Origin: Schistosoma haematobium
Taxonomy: Eukaryota > Platyhelminthes > Trematoda > Strigeidida > Schistosomatidae
Length of the DNA: 64,000 bases
Reading direction: 5' to 3'
NCBI RefSeq assembly: GCF_000699445.3
Contig: NC_067198.1
Span: 23,323,536-23,387,535 of the forward strand
Position numbers and translations under genes: made by a program. Shown piece by piece: positions 1 to 11,600 of the stretch (positions are counted from its first letter, which is position 1; each line of letters begins with the position of its first letter). The notes below the pieces were generated by a model. That model saw nothing but the letters and a program-made list of their open reading frames with translations, was not told the origin of the DNA and searched no databases.

Positions 1-308
1 GAATTGACTAAGCTTGTAATGGTGCTAATTCCTAACCACACGATATTTGAAGACGAGCATATGGTTACTGAGAATATTCACATCAAACACGTAACACTCG
101 CAAAAGGCTAAAAATGGTGAACGCGGGGACAATTGTGAGGTATAGCATGTCTCAGCCGAGTAAAAATATGGTCAACTTTGTCACGTCAGTCAAATGTATC
201 ATAGGTTAAAATAGCGGTCATTTTGCATCCATGTGGTCAATGGATTTGTCATAATTGGATGTAATTTTTATTTAAAAACTAGATAATTCCGTGAATTTTG
301 CTATGGCC
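1..308. other. Unassigned left edge
   Basis: No gene or repeat recognised before the SR2 tail insertion. Confidence 0.5.
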
Positions 309-383
309 AATTCTTACTCAACTGGTTGAAGAATACTGGTCGGCGGTCTATGCTCCATTGTGATTAACAGGCGTAAGTAAGTG

Positions 384-432
<49 letters not shown>

Positions 433-442
433 TTCTTACTCA
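309..442 (+). mobile_element. 5'-truncated SR2 3' end with (GTAA)n tail and 12-bp target duplication
   Basis: The insert 321-430 carries the last codons of SR2-type pol ('GGTCTATGCTCCATTGTGA') and AACAGGCG(TAAG)n. It is flanked by identical AATTCTTACTCA at 309-320 and 431-442. The length and direct repeats fit target-primed reverse transcription with heavy 5' truncation. Confidence 0.85.
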
Positions 443-699
443 CCATGTCGGACTACCTTACATCGAACACATGCACCACATGTCGGATCGGATTTCATAT
501 GGTATTGAAGTACAGCGTTAGCGAACAATCTAGAAAGGTTTGGGGTTAATTTCAGTTCTGGAGCCGTGACTGAAGTCTTCAGTACTGAGACAATATCACT
601 TGTTTTCTGCTGGATACGTCCTATTGGCCCACAGTTTTGCTTTTGATTTTTTTAGACTCAGTTATCCATACTTAACTACGTTAACTCTGCCTATAGCTT

Positions 700-3600
700 T
701 TTCAGAGCAACTACCGGTCCTAAAGCCAGACAAAAAAGGATGTTTGGTCATGGGGTCGACAACCCCATCCCGTAGGAAAAAAACATTGCTAAAAAACACC
801 GACCAGAATAAGCAATATAAACGATTTAAACTCTGTTCTCCGAGTTGAGGGAAGAATTATGACGCCCCAGGTTAAAAGCCGAAATTCTTCTGAAGTCACA
901 AGGCCGATTCCATTTCTACCAACCAGGGCGACCATTATTATAAGCACAGAGAATGTTCGGACAATGCGGGAGACCGAGAGGACCAGTCAAATATAAACGG
1001 AAATGAGGAGATACCACTTGGCAGTGCTTGGAGTCACTGAAACCCATTGGACTCAAGCTGAACAGAAAAAGCTAGATTTGGTAGAGTTACTGCTGTCCTC
1101 GAGTCACGAAAAGGAAAATGCTCCGCACAAGTATCGACTCGCTCTAGTGTTATCCAAAGAAGCACAAAATTCACTGATATGATGGGAATCTCATGGATCC
1201 ACAATCATCGAAGTATCATTCAAAACGAAGAATGATGGGATCACAGTGAATGTTATCCAGTGTTATGCAGTCACCAGTGATAGTAACGACGACGATAAAA
1301 ATCCGTTTTATGTGGTTACAATCATAGCAAAGTGCTCAGGAATGAAACTACATTTTGATGGGTTACCATAAACACAAATGTCGGAATGGACGACGTCGGG
1401 TATGCAGTTATCCTATCATGGGACGACGTGGACTGACTAGGAGAAAGAAATCAGAATGGTGACAGGTTTGCAAGTTTATGTACCATCAACTAAGTGGTTA
1501 TTGTCGGTACAATATTCTCACACAAACGCATTCACAATGCTACATGGGTGAACCAAATCGGTCATATTCGCATAAAAAAAAATGACAAGGTCGATGGGAA
1601 ACATCAGATCGCCACCTGGTAGATGCCAAGAAGAAACTACAGCTAAAGATGCATCGGACGACTGGAAAAGCAGTATTAAAAAGGTTAAATGCAGACTCCC
1701 TTCGAGATACCGATAAACTCTGAGGATTCGAGATAACTCCCAACGAAAGGTTTCAAACCCTACAGGAACTACTGAAAGAAGAAACTACTATGGATGACAA
1801 CCGAATAGGCCAGCTCCGTTGAATCCATAGTATATCAAGGCAGCACCTACAGACCTTTCTATAGATGTCACCCCACCAACGATGGAATAAATCAAGATGG
1901 CCATGAGAAAAGTCAGTGGTGGGAGAGCAGGAGAACCAGACAACAACATACTAGCCAAAGCACTAAAGTCAAACTGAGAACATGCTTCACACTCCATTCA
2001 GGTTTATTTAGGAAGAAGCACAAGAATAACAAGGATATAAAGATTCGAAAGAAAGGAGATATGAGCAAATGTGAGAACTACGGAGGCATTGTAGTGGCAT
2101 TGGACCATAACCGCACAATCCTCAAAGCTCAATACGAGATTACTCAGAAAATAGATATTCAATATTTAACGCGAAGAAATATCTAACGATGGAGAAGGCA
2201 GGAACAAGGAATTGAAGGAATTGGGGTTGATCGGATGTGGTGGCTCGGCCATGCTGAATATTACCTTATATCTTTTATTCACATTAAATATATTGTTTTT
2301 TCTCTAGCCTAAGCTTGTTTTTCATCATGTATTGGTAGTTGTTACGATACAGTGAGTTGGTGTAGACGATGATGTGACTTCCACGTAAGATCTTATAGAC
2401 TGGCAGTTATATCATGACAAATATTCAATTTTAGGATTAGGTCTATTATTAGAGCAGTACTAATATCATAGTAGACCATAATTCTACATCATCACATTAC
2501 CATCAGTAACAGAAAAGGTTTTCAACAGAGTGTTTCTGAACCGGATAAAGACTCAGTAGACGCCAAACTTCGAGATCAACTGTCTGGATTTTGCAAGGAT
2601 TGGTTATGTATAGACTAAATCAGGACACTACGGATCAACGTTGAGCAATCAACTGAATGGAACTCCTCACTATACATTAACTCCTTCGATTATGAGAAAG
2701 CATTTTACAGTGTTGAAAGGAAAGTATTATGGAAATTTCTCCGACACTATGGATTTCCTGAGGAAATAGTCAACATCATATGGGACTGATGCGAAGAACT
2801 ACACTGCAAAGCCTTGCTTTGAGGAAAACTGACAGACTCATTCCATATGTGAACCAGAGTCGAACAAGGCTGCCTACTCTCATCCTTTCTCTTCCAGCGG
2901 TAGACTGGATTATAAAGACCTTCACATCCAACGGGAAGCACAAAATAAAATGGACAGGTTGGACGTAACTAGTTGACTTGGATTTCGCAAATTACATAGC
3001 TCTTCTACCCCACGCACATGAGTATATGCAGGTGAAGACAAACAGTGTAGCAGCAGCTTCTGCATCAGTAGGCCTCAACATACACGAGAAAAAAGTAATA
3101 TCATCAAATACAACACGAGGGACACCAAACCAATCACACTTGATGGAGAAACTCTGGAAGAGGTGGAAAGTTCCACGCATTTGAGTAGCATCATCGATGA
3201 ACGTGGTGGATCTGATGCAGACGTAAAGACGAGTAGTAGCAAAGCAGGGACAGCTTTACTACAGTTGAAGAACATATGGAACTCAAAACAACTCTCAGCC
3301 AATATAAAAGTCGGATTCATCAATATGAACATCAAGACAGTTCTACTGTACGGAGCTGAAACTTGCAGAAACTACCACAACCATCATCAAAAAGGTGCAA
3401 GTATTTATAAATAGTTATCCGCACAAGATATTCAATATCCGTTGGCCGGATACCATCAGTAATGGCCTACTACGGGAGAGGACAAATCAGTTTCCATTTG
3501 AAGAGGAAGTTGAGTAAAGACGTTGGAAATAGATCTGACGTACATTGTGAAAATCACCAAACTGTGCTAACTTTGAATTCTGAAGGGAAACGGAAGGGAG

Positions 3601-3760
3601 GAGGTCCGAATAACACACTGCGCCGGTAATCAAAGGCAGGCATGAAAAGGATGAATAGCGACTGGGAGGGATTGTCCAGGACAAAGTTGAACGGAAAATG
3701 CTGGTGTGAGGCATATGCTCCCTTATGAGGGGCAACAGGCGTAAGTAATTAGGTGATCGT
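700..3760 (+). mobile_element. Degenerate SR2-like (RTE clade) non-LTR retrotransposon
   Basis: Order on the plus strand: 5' leader (about 700-930), AP endonuclease ('EMRRYHLAVLGVTETHW', 'NVIQCYAVTSDSNDDDK'), an internal deletion near 1815-1830, RT start ('TDLSIDVTPPTME'), foreign sequence at about 2110-2515, RT palm and thumb ('SFDYEKAFYSVERKVLW', 'SKAGTALLQLKNIWNSKQLS'), and a 3' end with GTAAGTAA. Many stops and frameshifts make it inactive, and the catalytic FADD is replaced by FANY near 2985. Confidence 0.88.
2110..2515. repeat. Foreign segment interrupting the SR2 copy
   Basis: SR2 similarity stops after the 'ITLLS'-equivalent region near 2110 and resumes at 'TTTTCAACAGAGTG' (about 2518). 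The segment includes a piece reading 'DRMWWLGHAEY' (about 2229-2262), resembling the C-terminal 'RRWRWLGH' motif of other non-LTR elements, and a block around 2370-2400 that is the reverse complement of sequence repeated near 59930 and 62560. Confidence 0.45.
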
Positions 3761-5234
3761 TTACCGTTACCAACAACTTAAGACAGCTACGCGATGTTAT
3801 CCAATATTCATGTGTTGCAACTAATCTTTATGTGAGTACTGCTTCTTTTTTCGTTTTCTTCTTCTTCTACATTTTAATGGCTTTTCAGTTTTAATATTCT
3901 ATTATATAATCTAAGTACGCTAAATTTACCTTATTTTAGAAAATGTATATTACCAATAAGATGGTTCCGATAAAACAAAGACATTCAGTTCCATCACTCT
4001 CATTAGTTTAGGATATACCAGTATGATTTCAAAGTCTACTGACATCAACCGTGATGAAGCGACCCGAAAACTCCATAGTTTTCCAACTATAGAAGCAAGA
4101 ATACTTAACAAACGCCTGCCATGGAGACCAGCATTTAATGTTGTACAACAGTGATTTGTTTCAAGTTATTTACATTTGTACTTCATGAGAATGAACTCCT
4201 ACATATCGTTAGATCTTCATTACTACTTACGGTGACAAAATTAAGATCAAACGATGAGTAAAGAAATATGTCCGTACATGTCCACGTCAGATTAATCTGA
4301 ACTTTCTGTTGAATTTATCCAAATCACGATTAGTTGTTAACAAAAGTGGACAAGCATGTCTATATGCACGCTGAGTACGCAAATCTCAAAGGCCACAACA
4401 CGAGTGATGTGTCGGTTCCATTGTTTCTGTCCAAAAATGGTCTATGGATGACGGTAATTATCTCAAAATTGATCGCGGCTCACTTCCATCAGTTTGTAGT
4501 CAAAGGGTTCATAGAACTGGATGGGCTTTAAGGTATTTGTTTTCCCAGTGAGATGTGAAAATTATCAAAATTTACAGCACTAGTGAGGTTTAAGTTGGAG
4601 AATTTCGCACAAGCTACAAAGACCTATTTAAAAAACTGATAGCGTCTCCCAGAATACGTCCACAGGATGGCTGCTTTCACTATTCCAGAGCAATGTAACA
4701 TACATAGGATACTAAGAAGTGACGGTAAACACAGCACACCTTTTTACTTGAAACTAGGTCGTGAAGAACTAAAGGATACATTATTGAGTTCAAAAACCAC
4801 GAACGAGCAAAATCCTCGTGAGAAATAGGTTTTCTAACCAAGTAACAAACTAGTGGAACATAGTACTAAACGTTGTGTTGCTATCTCAAATCATCTCATG
4901 CATAAATGTTAAATAGGCGTATGAGGTTGATAGAAAAGGACTAACGCATACTCTGGGCCTGTCAACCTCAATAATATGTTATAAAATCTTAAATAAGTTC
5001 TAAAATATTCAGGATCATAATGGAAGATTAGAATGACTAATAGCACCGATCTTTTCAAGATATAAAGTTTTTCTATAGCATCAAGATATAGGTTTAAATA
5101 AATAAGTAAACAAATAGCCAAAATAATAAATACAAGACTATTGTAAGTATATTGACAATTTAAGGTAGCGGTTTCCATAGCTTTCAGTAACGAGTGCATT
5201 TCTTGATTACTGTTAATGTTCCCTTTTACGAGTT
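3761..5234. other. Intergenic, upstream of AGBL5-like gene
   Basis: Would contain the promoter and any 5' UTR. No core-promoter element can be assigned with confidence, and no repeat family is recognised. Confidence 0.5.
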
Positions 5235-5656
5235 ATGGACTGTCGCATAGGCGGCATTCTTTTTTCATCAAACTTCGACTCGGGAAATCTAGCTCGTGTC
5301 GAGAAAGTCCTACGTGACCCAGATGAACCTCCATCATTATCACTTCAGTCTAATTCAAAACAACAACAGCAACTAGTTCAGAAAGCCACTAATAAAGTCA
5401 ACAGTAATATTTTTGGAAATTTCGCAATAGCAGACGTTCGAGCTGATTACGAGTTCAGGATGTGGATTAAACCGGACTGCGCTGGCACTGCATATGCGAA
5501 TGGGAATCGGACATGGTTTTATTTTTCTATGCGCGGGTACAGTCCTGGGAAGATTATGCGGGCTACTATAATGAATATGAATAAGCAATCGAAAATTTAT
5601 AGTCAAGGCTTTTCCCCGATTTATCGCGTCTGCAGTCCATCAGTAGCTCAGTCTAG
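5235..5656 (+). CDS. AGBL5: AGBL5-like exon 1 (start codon, N-terminal domain)
   Basis: Encodes residues 1-140 plus two bases of codon 141. It carries the CCP-specific N-terminal beta domain: the start ([14 protein letters not shown]...), a '[17 protein letters not shown]' segment, '[10 protein letters not shown]' and '[13 protein letters not shown]', all characteristic of CCP5. A Gln-rich run lies near residues 40-55. The donor is AG|gtatgc, and its two leftover bases are completed by the first G of exon 2. A pyrimidine-rich AG at 5231-5232 just before the ATG could be a spliced-leader acceptor, but this is speculative. Confidence 0.92.
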
Positions 5657-8600
5657 GTATGCATTTTAACCAAAGTATTCACCAATTGGTTATATACATA
5701 TTTATGCATAATTAAATAGTTCATCGAACTCTTAGTATTTTAATTGCTTGTCATTGAGTGTTTCACACATCAGTCTTAGTGTGACTACAAATTGGGCATT
5801 TGTTTGCTTCATACCAGAAATTTCGTAGGGATCAAATAGTCATATTGTTCACTTATGCTGTTAATTTACAAACTGAGATGCTAATCACATTGGATGCTAG
5901 CAAAAGTCCCTTGGACTCATCGTATTTCACCAAAATGAGTGAGCTTTCCCAGTTGGTGTTTCCACATAGTATGTCTAGGGCAACAGAAGATTCATAGACC
6001 AACGATGAAAAATATTCACTCTAGTTAAACTTGATGATTGATGACAGACAGAAACATAGTTGAAGGCAACCGCAAAACGACTCTTTGACCAGCCCCTTTT
6101 ATTTTATAATCCATTCATTCGGTTTTTTTATGGTTATAGAAAATATTTCGCCTGATATTTTTTGTTCGATTGTGCGCACGCACTGTGCTATGTTGGCTTA
6201 CTACTCCATTCTTGAAAGCATATAAACCTTATTTAGGTGGACGTAATAAATTCTGTCCTTAACTAACCATTGTTTTAAAATGCTCAAGAAGTTCACAGTA
6301 CATTACAAAATACAGCTAAAGATGTCAAGCTATTTTTTTTATCAAATAAAGTGCTTTCTCTATCGGCTGAACACTTTTAGTGGTACAAACACTCATTACC
6401 GCAACATTTTGATAACAGTTCAGATGGCTGCTTAGGTTATTTATTGGTGGAAATATATGCATATTTGAACTGCTCTTAAAATAACCCATTTTTTCATCAG
6501 ATTTTTAATGGGTTATGGATTTTTTTTAACTCCTCCCAACATAGAGCGCTGAATTTTTTAATACTTTCAATTAATTGTTAGATACACAGTGAAGCAATAC
6601 TTTGGATTTTGATATAAACTCAGGTGAAAAACCTGATTATCTAAGGGTTTCGGCGCAAATGCTTTTTATGTGGCTTCTTTACGCAGAGCGTTATTTTTCC
6701 TACTTGGTGACAATTTTAAATTATAAGAAGTGGTTTGTTTCTTAGCTTTTGTGTCGTGGTCATTGTTTTTAGAACACTAAAAATAAGTGGCACAGTTTTG
6801 ACGGAGTTTGAAGAGCTATTGCTGGCAGAAAATACACCAACTTGGTCTAAATAAGGTTAGCAAAAAATTATGAAGAATAAATGGAAAGCAATCTTAAATA
6901 TTACTCTCAATTGATAGGTAGGTGAAGTGAGGGATAATTTGTTTGTGGTGAAGTCAGAAATTTCCAGCAAGACAGTTAGTACTTAAATGAGACACGACCT
7001 TTGAAAATAAAAGATCCGGACACTCAAAAGCAGGGGAACCGTAAGTAACATCGATGCGACGTAAATAAAAGGGTAAGTGCAGTAGTTGAACTAATTAGTC
7101 ATCATAGAGGTCAAAACGTCTATCTAATACAAGTAAGGTAACCAAAATAAGTCTATTTAATACCAGCGAAACAGTTAGGTTGAATGATTGTATCGTTATA
7201 GTTTCACTGGTATTTTGTTATTTTGTGTTTTCTAATAGTGTATTCACTTTTGTTATTTCTATTTAATTTGATTAACTATGTTAATTTCCTCTTTACATAT
7301 TACTGAGAATTAAGAAAATTTAAGGATATTCAGTAGCGCACAAGTTTGGTTTTAATTACTTGATAATTAAGACTTTTTAGTCTTGGTACAGTATGAAATT
7401 AAAGATTCTAGTTGACGATGATAATAAGCAAATAACCTTACAGGTAATTCTAAGGAGACCAGTACGTTACCAAAAGATAGGTTAAAATAAGTTTAAATGT
7501 CACATTGTCTTAAGTGGCTTTTACTATCATCTTTAGAAACAATAGTTATCAAAGTGTTCTCTTGTGAATAGTATATTTGTTGAAAAATGTGTAGTATGAT
7601 TTAATTCAGAATAAATTTTCTAAGAGAACACATGAGATTACAAACTGTTATTGGCTATGGATTTTGTTAACAATTGCTAGAAATTAGAAATGGGGTTAAT
7701 TTGTCTATCATAGCAGTTCTTTTAACATAATAAGGTTAGATGTGGGTTATTCGTTGTATAACCACTAGAGTCGCACAACTTGAACAGCACCTTAGGTCAG
7801 TTTTGGTTTTCTTGCTGAAATGTGAGGAAAGCTCTTACTTAGGTCTATTTATGCATCGGTTTTTCCCGTTGACATTATTTGTATATTATATGATCAAGTT
7901 TGTTTTTTTTGACTAAAATATGTCTTTTGGTGCATCCATTGTAACGAGAATCTTTGAGCACAATATTCAACTATTTATTTAAAGGGCACTGGCCTATTAG
8001 CTTGTATAGTGCCGTATTATGATAAATAATATATGTGTATATCTATAAAGATCATTTCTTTTTCTCATTTCAAAGCAAACGTAAATTACCTGGGTTCGTT
8101 GGAATTGAAAATAAAATGTAAGTATTCATCAGGCTGAAAATCGACAAACAAAGCATATACTCTGGAGCGAATGTAATTTATTTCAAGTAGTAAGATGATT
8201 GAGCACTAAATAATCACCACAAGTAAAATCTTTCAGGAGTAGTATTTTAAAAATAAATATGACATCACATCGAATCCGTTTATTTTTAAGATTATAAGGC
8301 GAAATCGTTGAAATAGTCAAACCAAGGTACATCGTGAAACTTCGAATTGGTAGACCGTTACTTTAAGTTGTATGAAAAGCTATGGGCACTGTGTTCAGTG
8401 ATGAATTAAATCCATGAGTTGGGTTCCGAGTTAGTTTATGTGATATGAAATGTGAACAACTCATAAAATGTTTATTTAATCTATTAGGCTTTCCCTCAAT
8501 GGACATGTGAATATTTCTGGGGTATTGTAAACCTTGATAACTGAAATCAAATAATTTTCTTTAGAAAATGTGAATTTTTCCGCATCTAACTTCAGTTATT

Positions 8601-11600
8601 CACAAACTATAATTGTTACCACTCCTGAGTTTCAAAAGTCGACTTAAGAATGAATTACTCTAATCAAACCAGATATCAATTATCTAACTCAAAAGAAACT
8701 TATCTAAAATTAAGTAAATAACAACAGATGCATCTATTGCTCACCTAATATAGTTAGCAATTACTAAGTGTTATTGAGGAAAGTTGATAGTTCAGTGTTT
8801 TTAAAGAGAAATAACTTAAGCATTTGTTGCACGAGTTTAATCGCTATTCTTTTAAGAACCGTTCATCAGACCAGAAGTGATGTAAACAAGTTTTATAGTG
8901 GTGAGAACAAAATAAGACAAAAACTAATAGTTTATAGTAGAGAAAGAAACGCAAGCCACATTATACGAGATGAGTGCTATGAAACAGATTAGTGATTTGA
9001 AGAAGGTATTAAGAGGACATGACAAAACATATATTTCATTTTCCTTCGATAACAGTAAAAATTAATTTTATTATTCAATCCCTTTTCATTGCAGTTCATG
9101 TATAAAACTCATCACTATCTCTTAGTTGGTTTACTTTCATGATGTCAATAGTTAATGTGTTGTAATAAATGGGATGACGACTAAACATAGTTCTAGATTG
9201 TACAAGTAAATGTGTTCATATGAAGTTTTAATGTAGTTAACAAACCATTTGGTCTACTGACTGAACTAATAAACTGGTCTTATTATTTCGACAATATAAA
9301 CATATAGTTATTATTTTTCGAGGTGGATTCGTGGAAAGCTCCATCAACTGAAGGATCAATGGGAATAGAGGAGTGGTGGGGATCTGTTTTATCGTTTATT
9401 GTAGCTCCTAAGAAGTGGGAAATAATGACTACATAAGGATTATAATCCAGAACATTTACTAGACCAAAATAATATTAGTTACTACTCAGCGATTAACCAA
9501 TGTAGAACATAAAAAATGTATTTCATATAAGTGAATATTACTACCATGTATAAGTTTTTATGTCCATTAATAATCATATGTGCATTTCTTTTTCATGAAT
9601 TATTTAGGTGGAAACGTATACGTGATAAGCCTTTTTGGGAACTAGTCAATGGACAATTTCTTTTAACATTTATACATCGATTCCAGGATCCACGTGGGAG
9701 TATTACGTATTTTGCATTTTGTTATCCATGGACATATAATGAAATGCAAACACAATTAAATAAATTAGATAGCATATTTCATTACAATAAAAATGAAAAC
9801 GTTAATGTAAATAATAAAAGTTTATGCAGTAAATATAATACGATGAAGTTGAGTCAAATAAACAATAATGATAAATCTGAAGATACTTCCAAAAGTTCAC
9901 CAGAATTATTGACATCACTGAATATGAATAAAACAAAAATGAATAATGTTACCGTTGATATTACTCTGACTTCATTTGCTCTATCTTCCTCCCTTTCCTC
10001 CTCCTCCTCCTCCTCATCATCATCATTATCATCATCACCTTCTTCCTCATCATATAATCCAAAATGTTTCCCAGAAAATGATTTATTTGATAAGATTTAT
10101 TTTCATAGAGAATTACTTTGTTATAGTTTAGAAGGAAGAAGAATTGAATTATTGACAATCACTGATTGGTCCGGATGTACTTTTGTTGAAGAGGATCGCT
10201 TTGATCCATTATTATTTCCTGATTTAGATAAATCTAGACCATGGAAATTTACAAATAAAAAGGTTAGTTGATAAATGTTATCATACAATAAGATAAATAT
10301 CAACATGTGAAATGGTTGTAGCAGTTGAACGTGTTTTTGATACCGCATTATTATAAACATAGTTCATGTTTAATATCGAAGAAAAGTGTAATTGAGAAAT
10401 ATATCACCATTCAAAGCCTGTGTTAAAAAACGCTCTATGCAGAGTGAGAACACGTAACCACCTCTCTCCATTGTTTTTTTGTTCAAGGAGGTTAGGCAAG
10501 GTTATATAATTAGCTCCTAACGGAGTATGCTTTATTGATGGTAATTTATTCCTTGAGAAAATTGTCGACCGAGAGTATGGAGATGATGTCTTTCTGTGTA
10601 GTGATAATCTTGGTGATGGAATCTCACTGAACCGGATTTATGTCTGTAAGTACTTAGCACTTACCTATTAGACTACTGAGTTAACATCCAGTGGTTAAGC
10701 ACCGGCTGAGGACCTAAAGCTTATGGGTTAGGTTCTCAGTGAGGTTGTGAGTATTCAGTGACTAAGAGTCCTATACTGAAGTAAAGCATTTGTCTAGCGC
10801 CACTTGTCTTCTAGTGTTTCCCCTATAAAGATTAATCCATGGAAAAAGTACCTGCTGAAGATATAATACTAATAAGAACAACACATATAAGCGAACAATT
10901 GTTTTCAATTAGATCGTCATCAGGCTTTATTCTAATATACATGAATATTTATACGAAAATTTTAAACCAATCAAGGCAATATGGGTCAATAATCACTATG
11001 ACATAGAATAAGTCACTACACATAATAGGTAAAAGTACAATTGATAGTAGTAGGAAGACAGGTGAACTGATAATAGTGAGAATAATAAAATACAATAACA
11101 AAACTCTTATCAATAGTTAATCGTTGGAAATAAAAGGTCAAATAAACATGGGTAAATAGACTAGGAACAGTAACCACAAAACATTAAAATCATTACGTAA
11201 TAAGATGTGTGCAAATAATTAGATAGTGAAGAATACAAAGAGGCGGAATGGATGTGGAAATAAGGTTAACGATAACATAGATAGAATAAAATAAATAATG
11301 GTAATAATAAAATTTAAAATAAAAATAATAATAATGAAAATAACAAAAAAAATTGTTAGTTAAGTTATAACTGGCCACGGAAGGGATAGAGGAGTCACGT
11401 ATTTCTTCTGTACACATAAATTGGGGTTATATGTACGAATTCCAATGGCTTCAGCTATATATAGGAGACGGGGACGGACTTCATCGGGAAATGATGGAGG
11501 TATACGATAGATAACTCGAAATGATTTCAATTTATCTACTGCATGACCGCTATCAATAAGATGTGCCAATATAGAACTGCGAATAGTTTTTCTCTGGCCC

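Noticed and set aside
360..430. CRISPR-like or telomeric repeat
   Set aside because: Plain (TAAG)n tail of an SR2 insertion, with a target duplication at both sides.
600..848. 82-codon open frame at the left end
   Set aside because: Starts at a TTG and overlaps the non-coding leader of the SR2 copy; no protein features.
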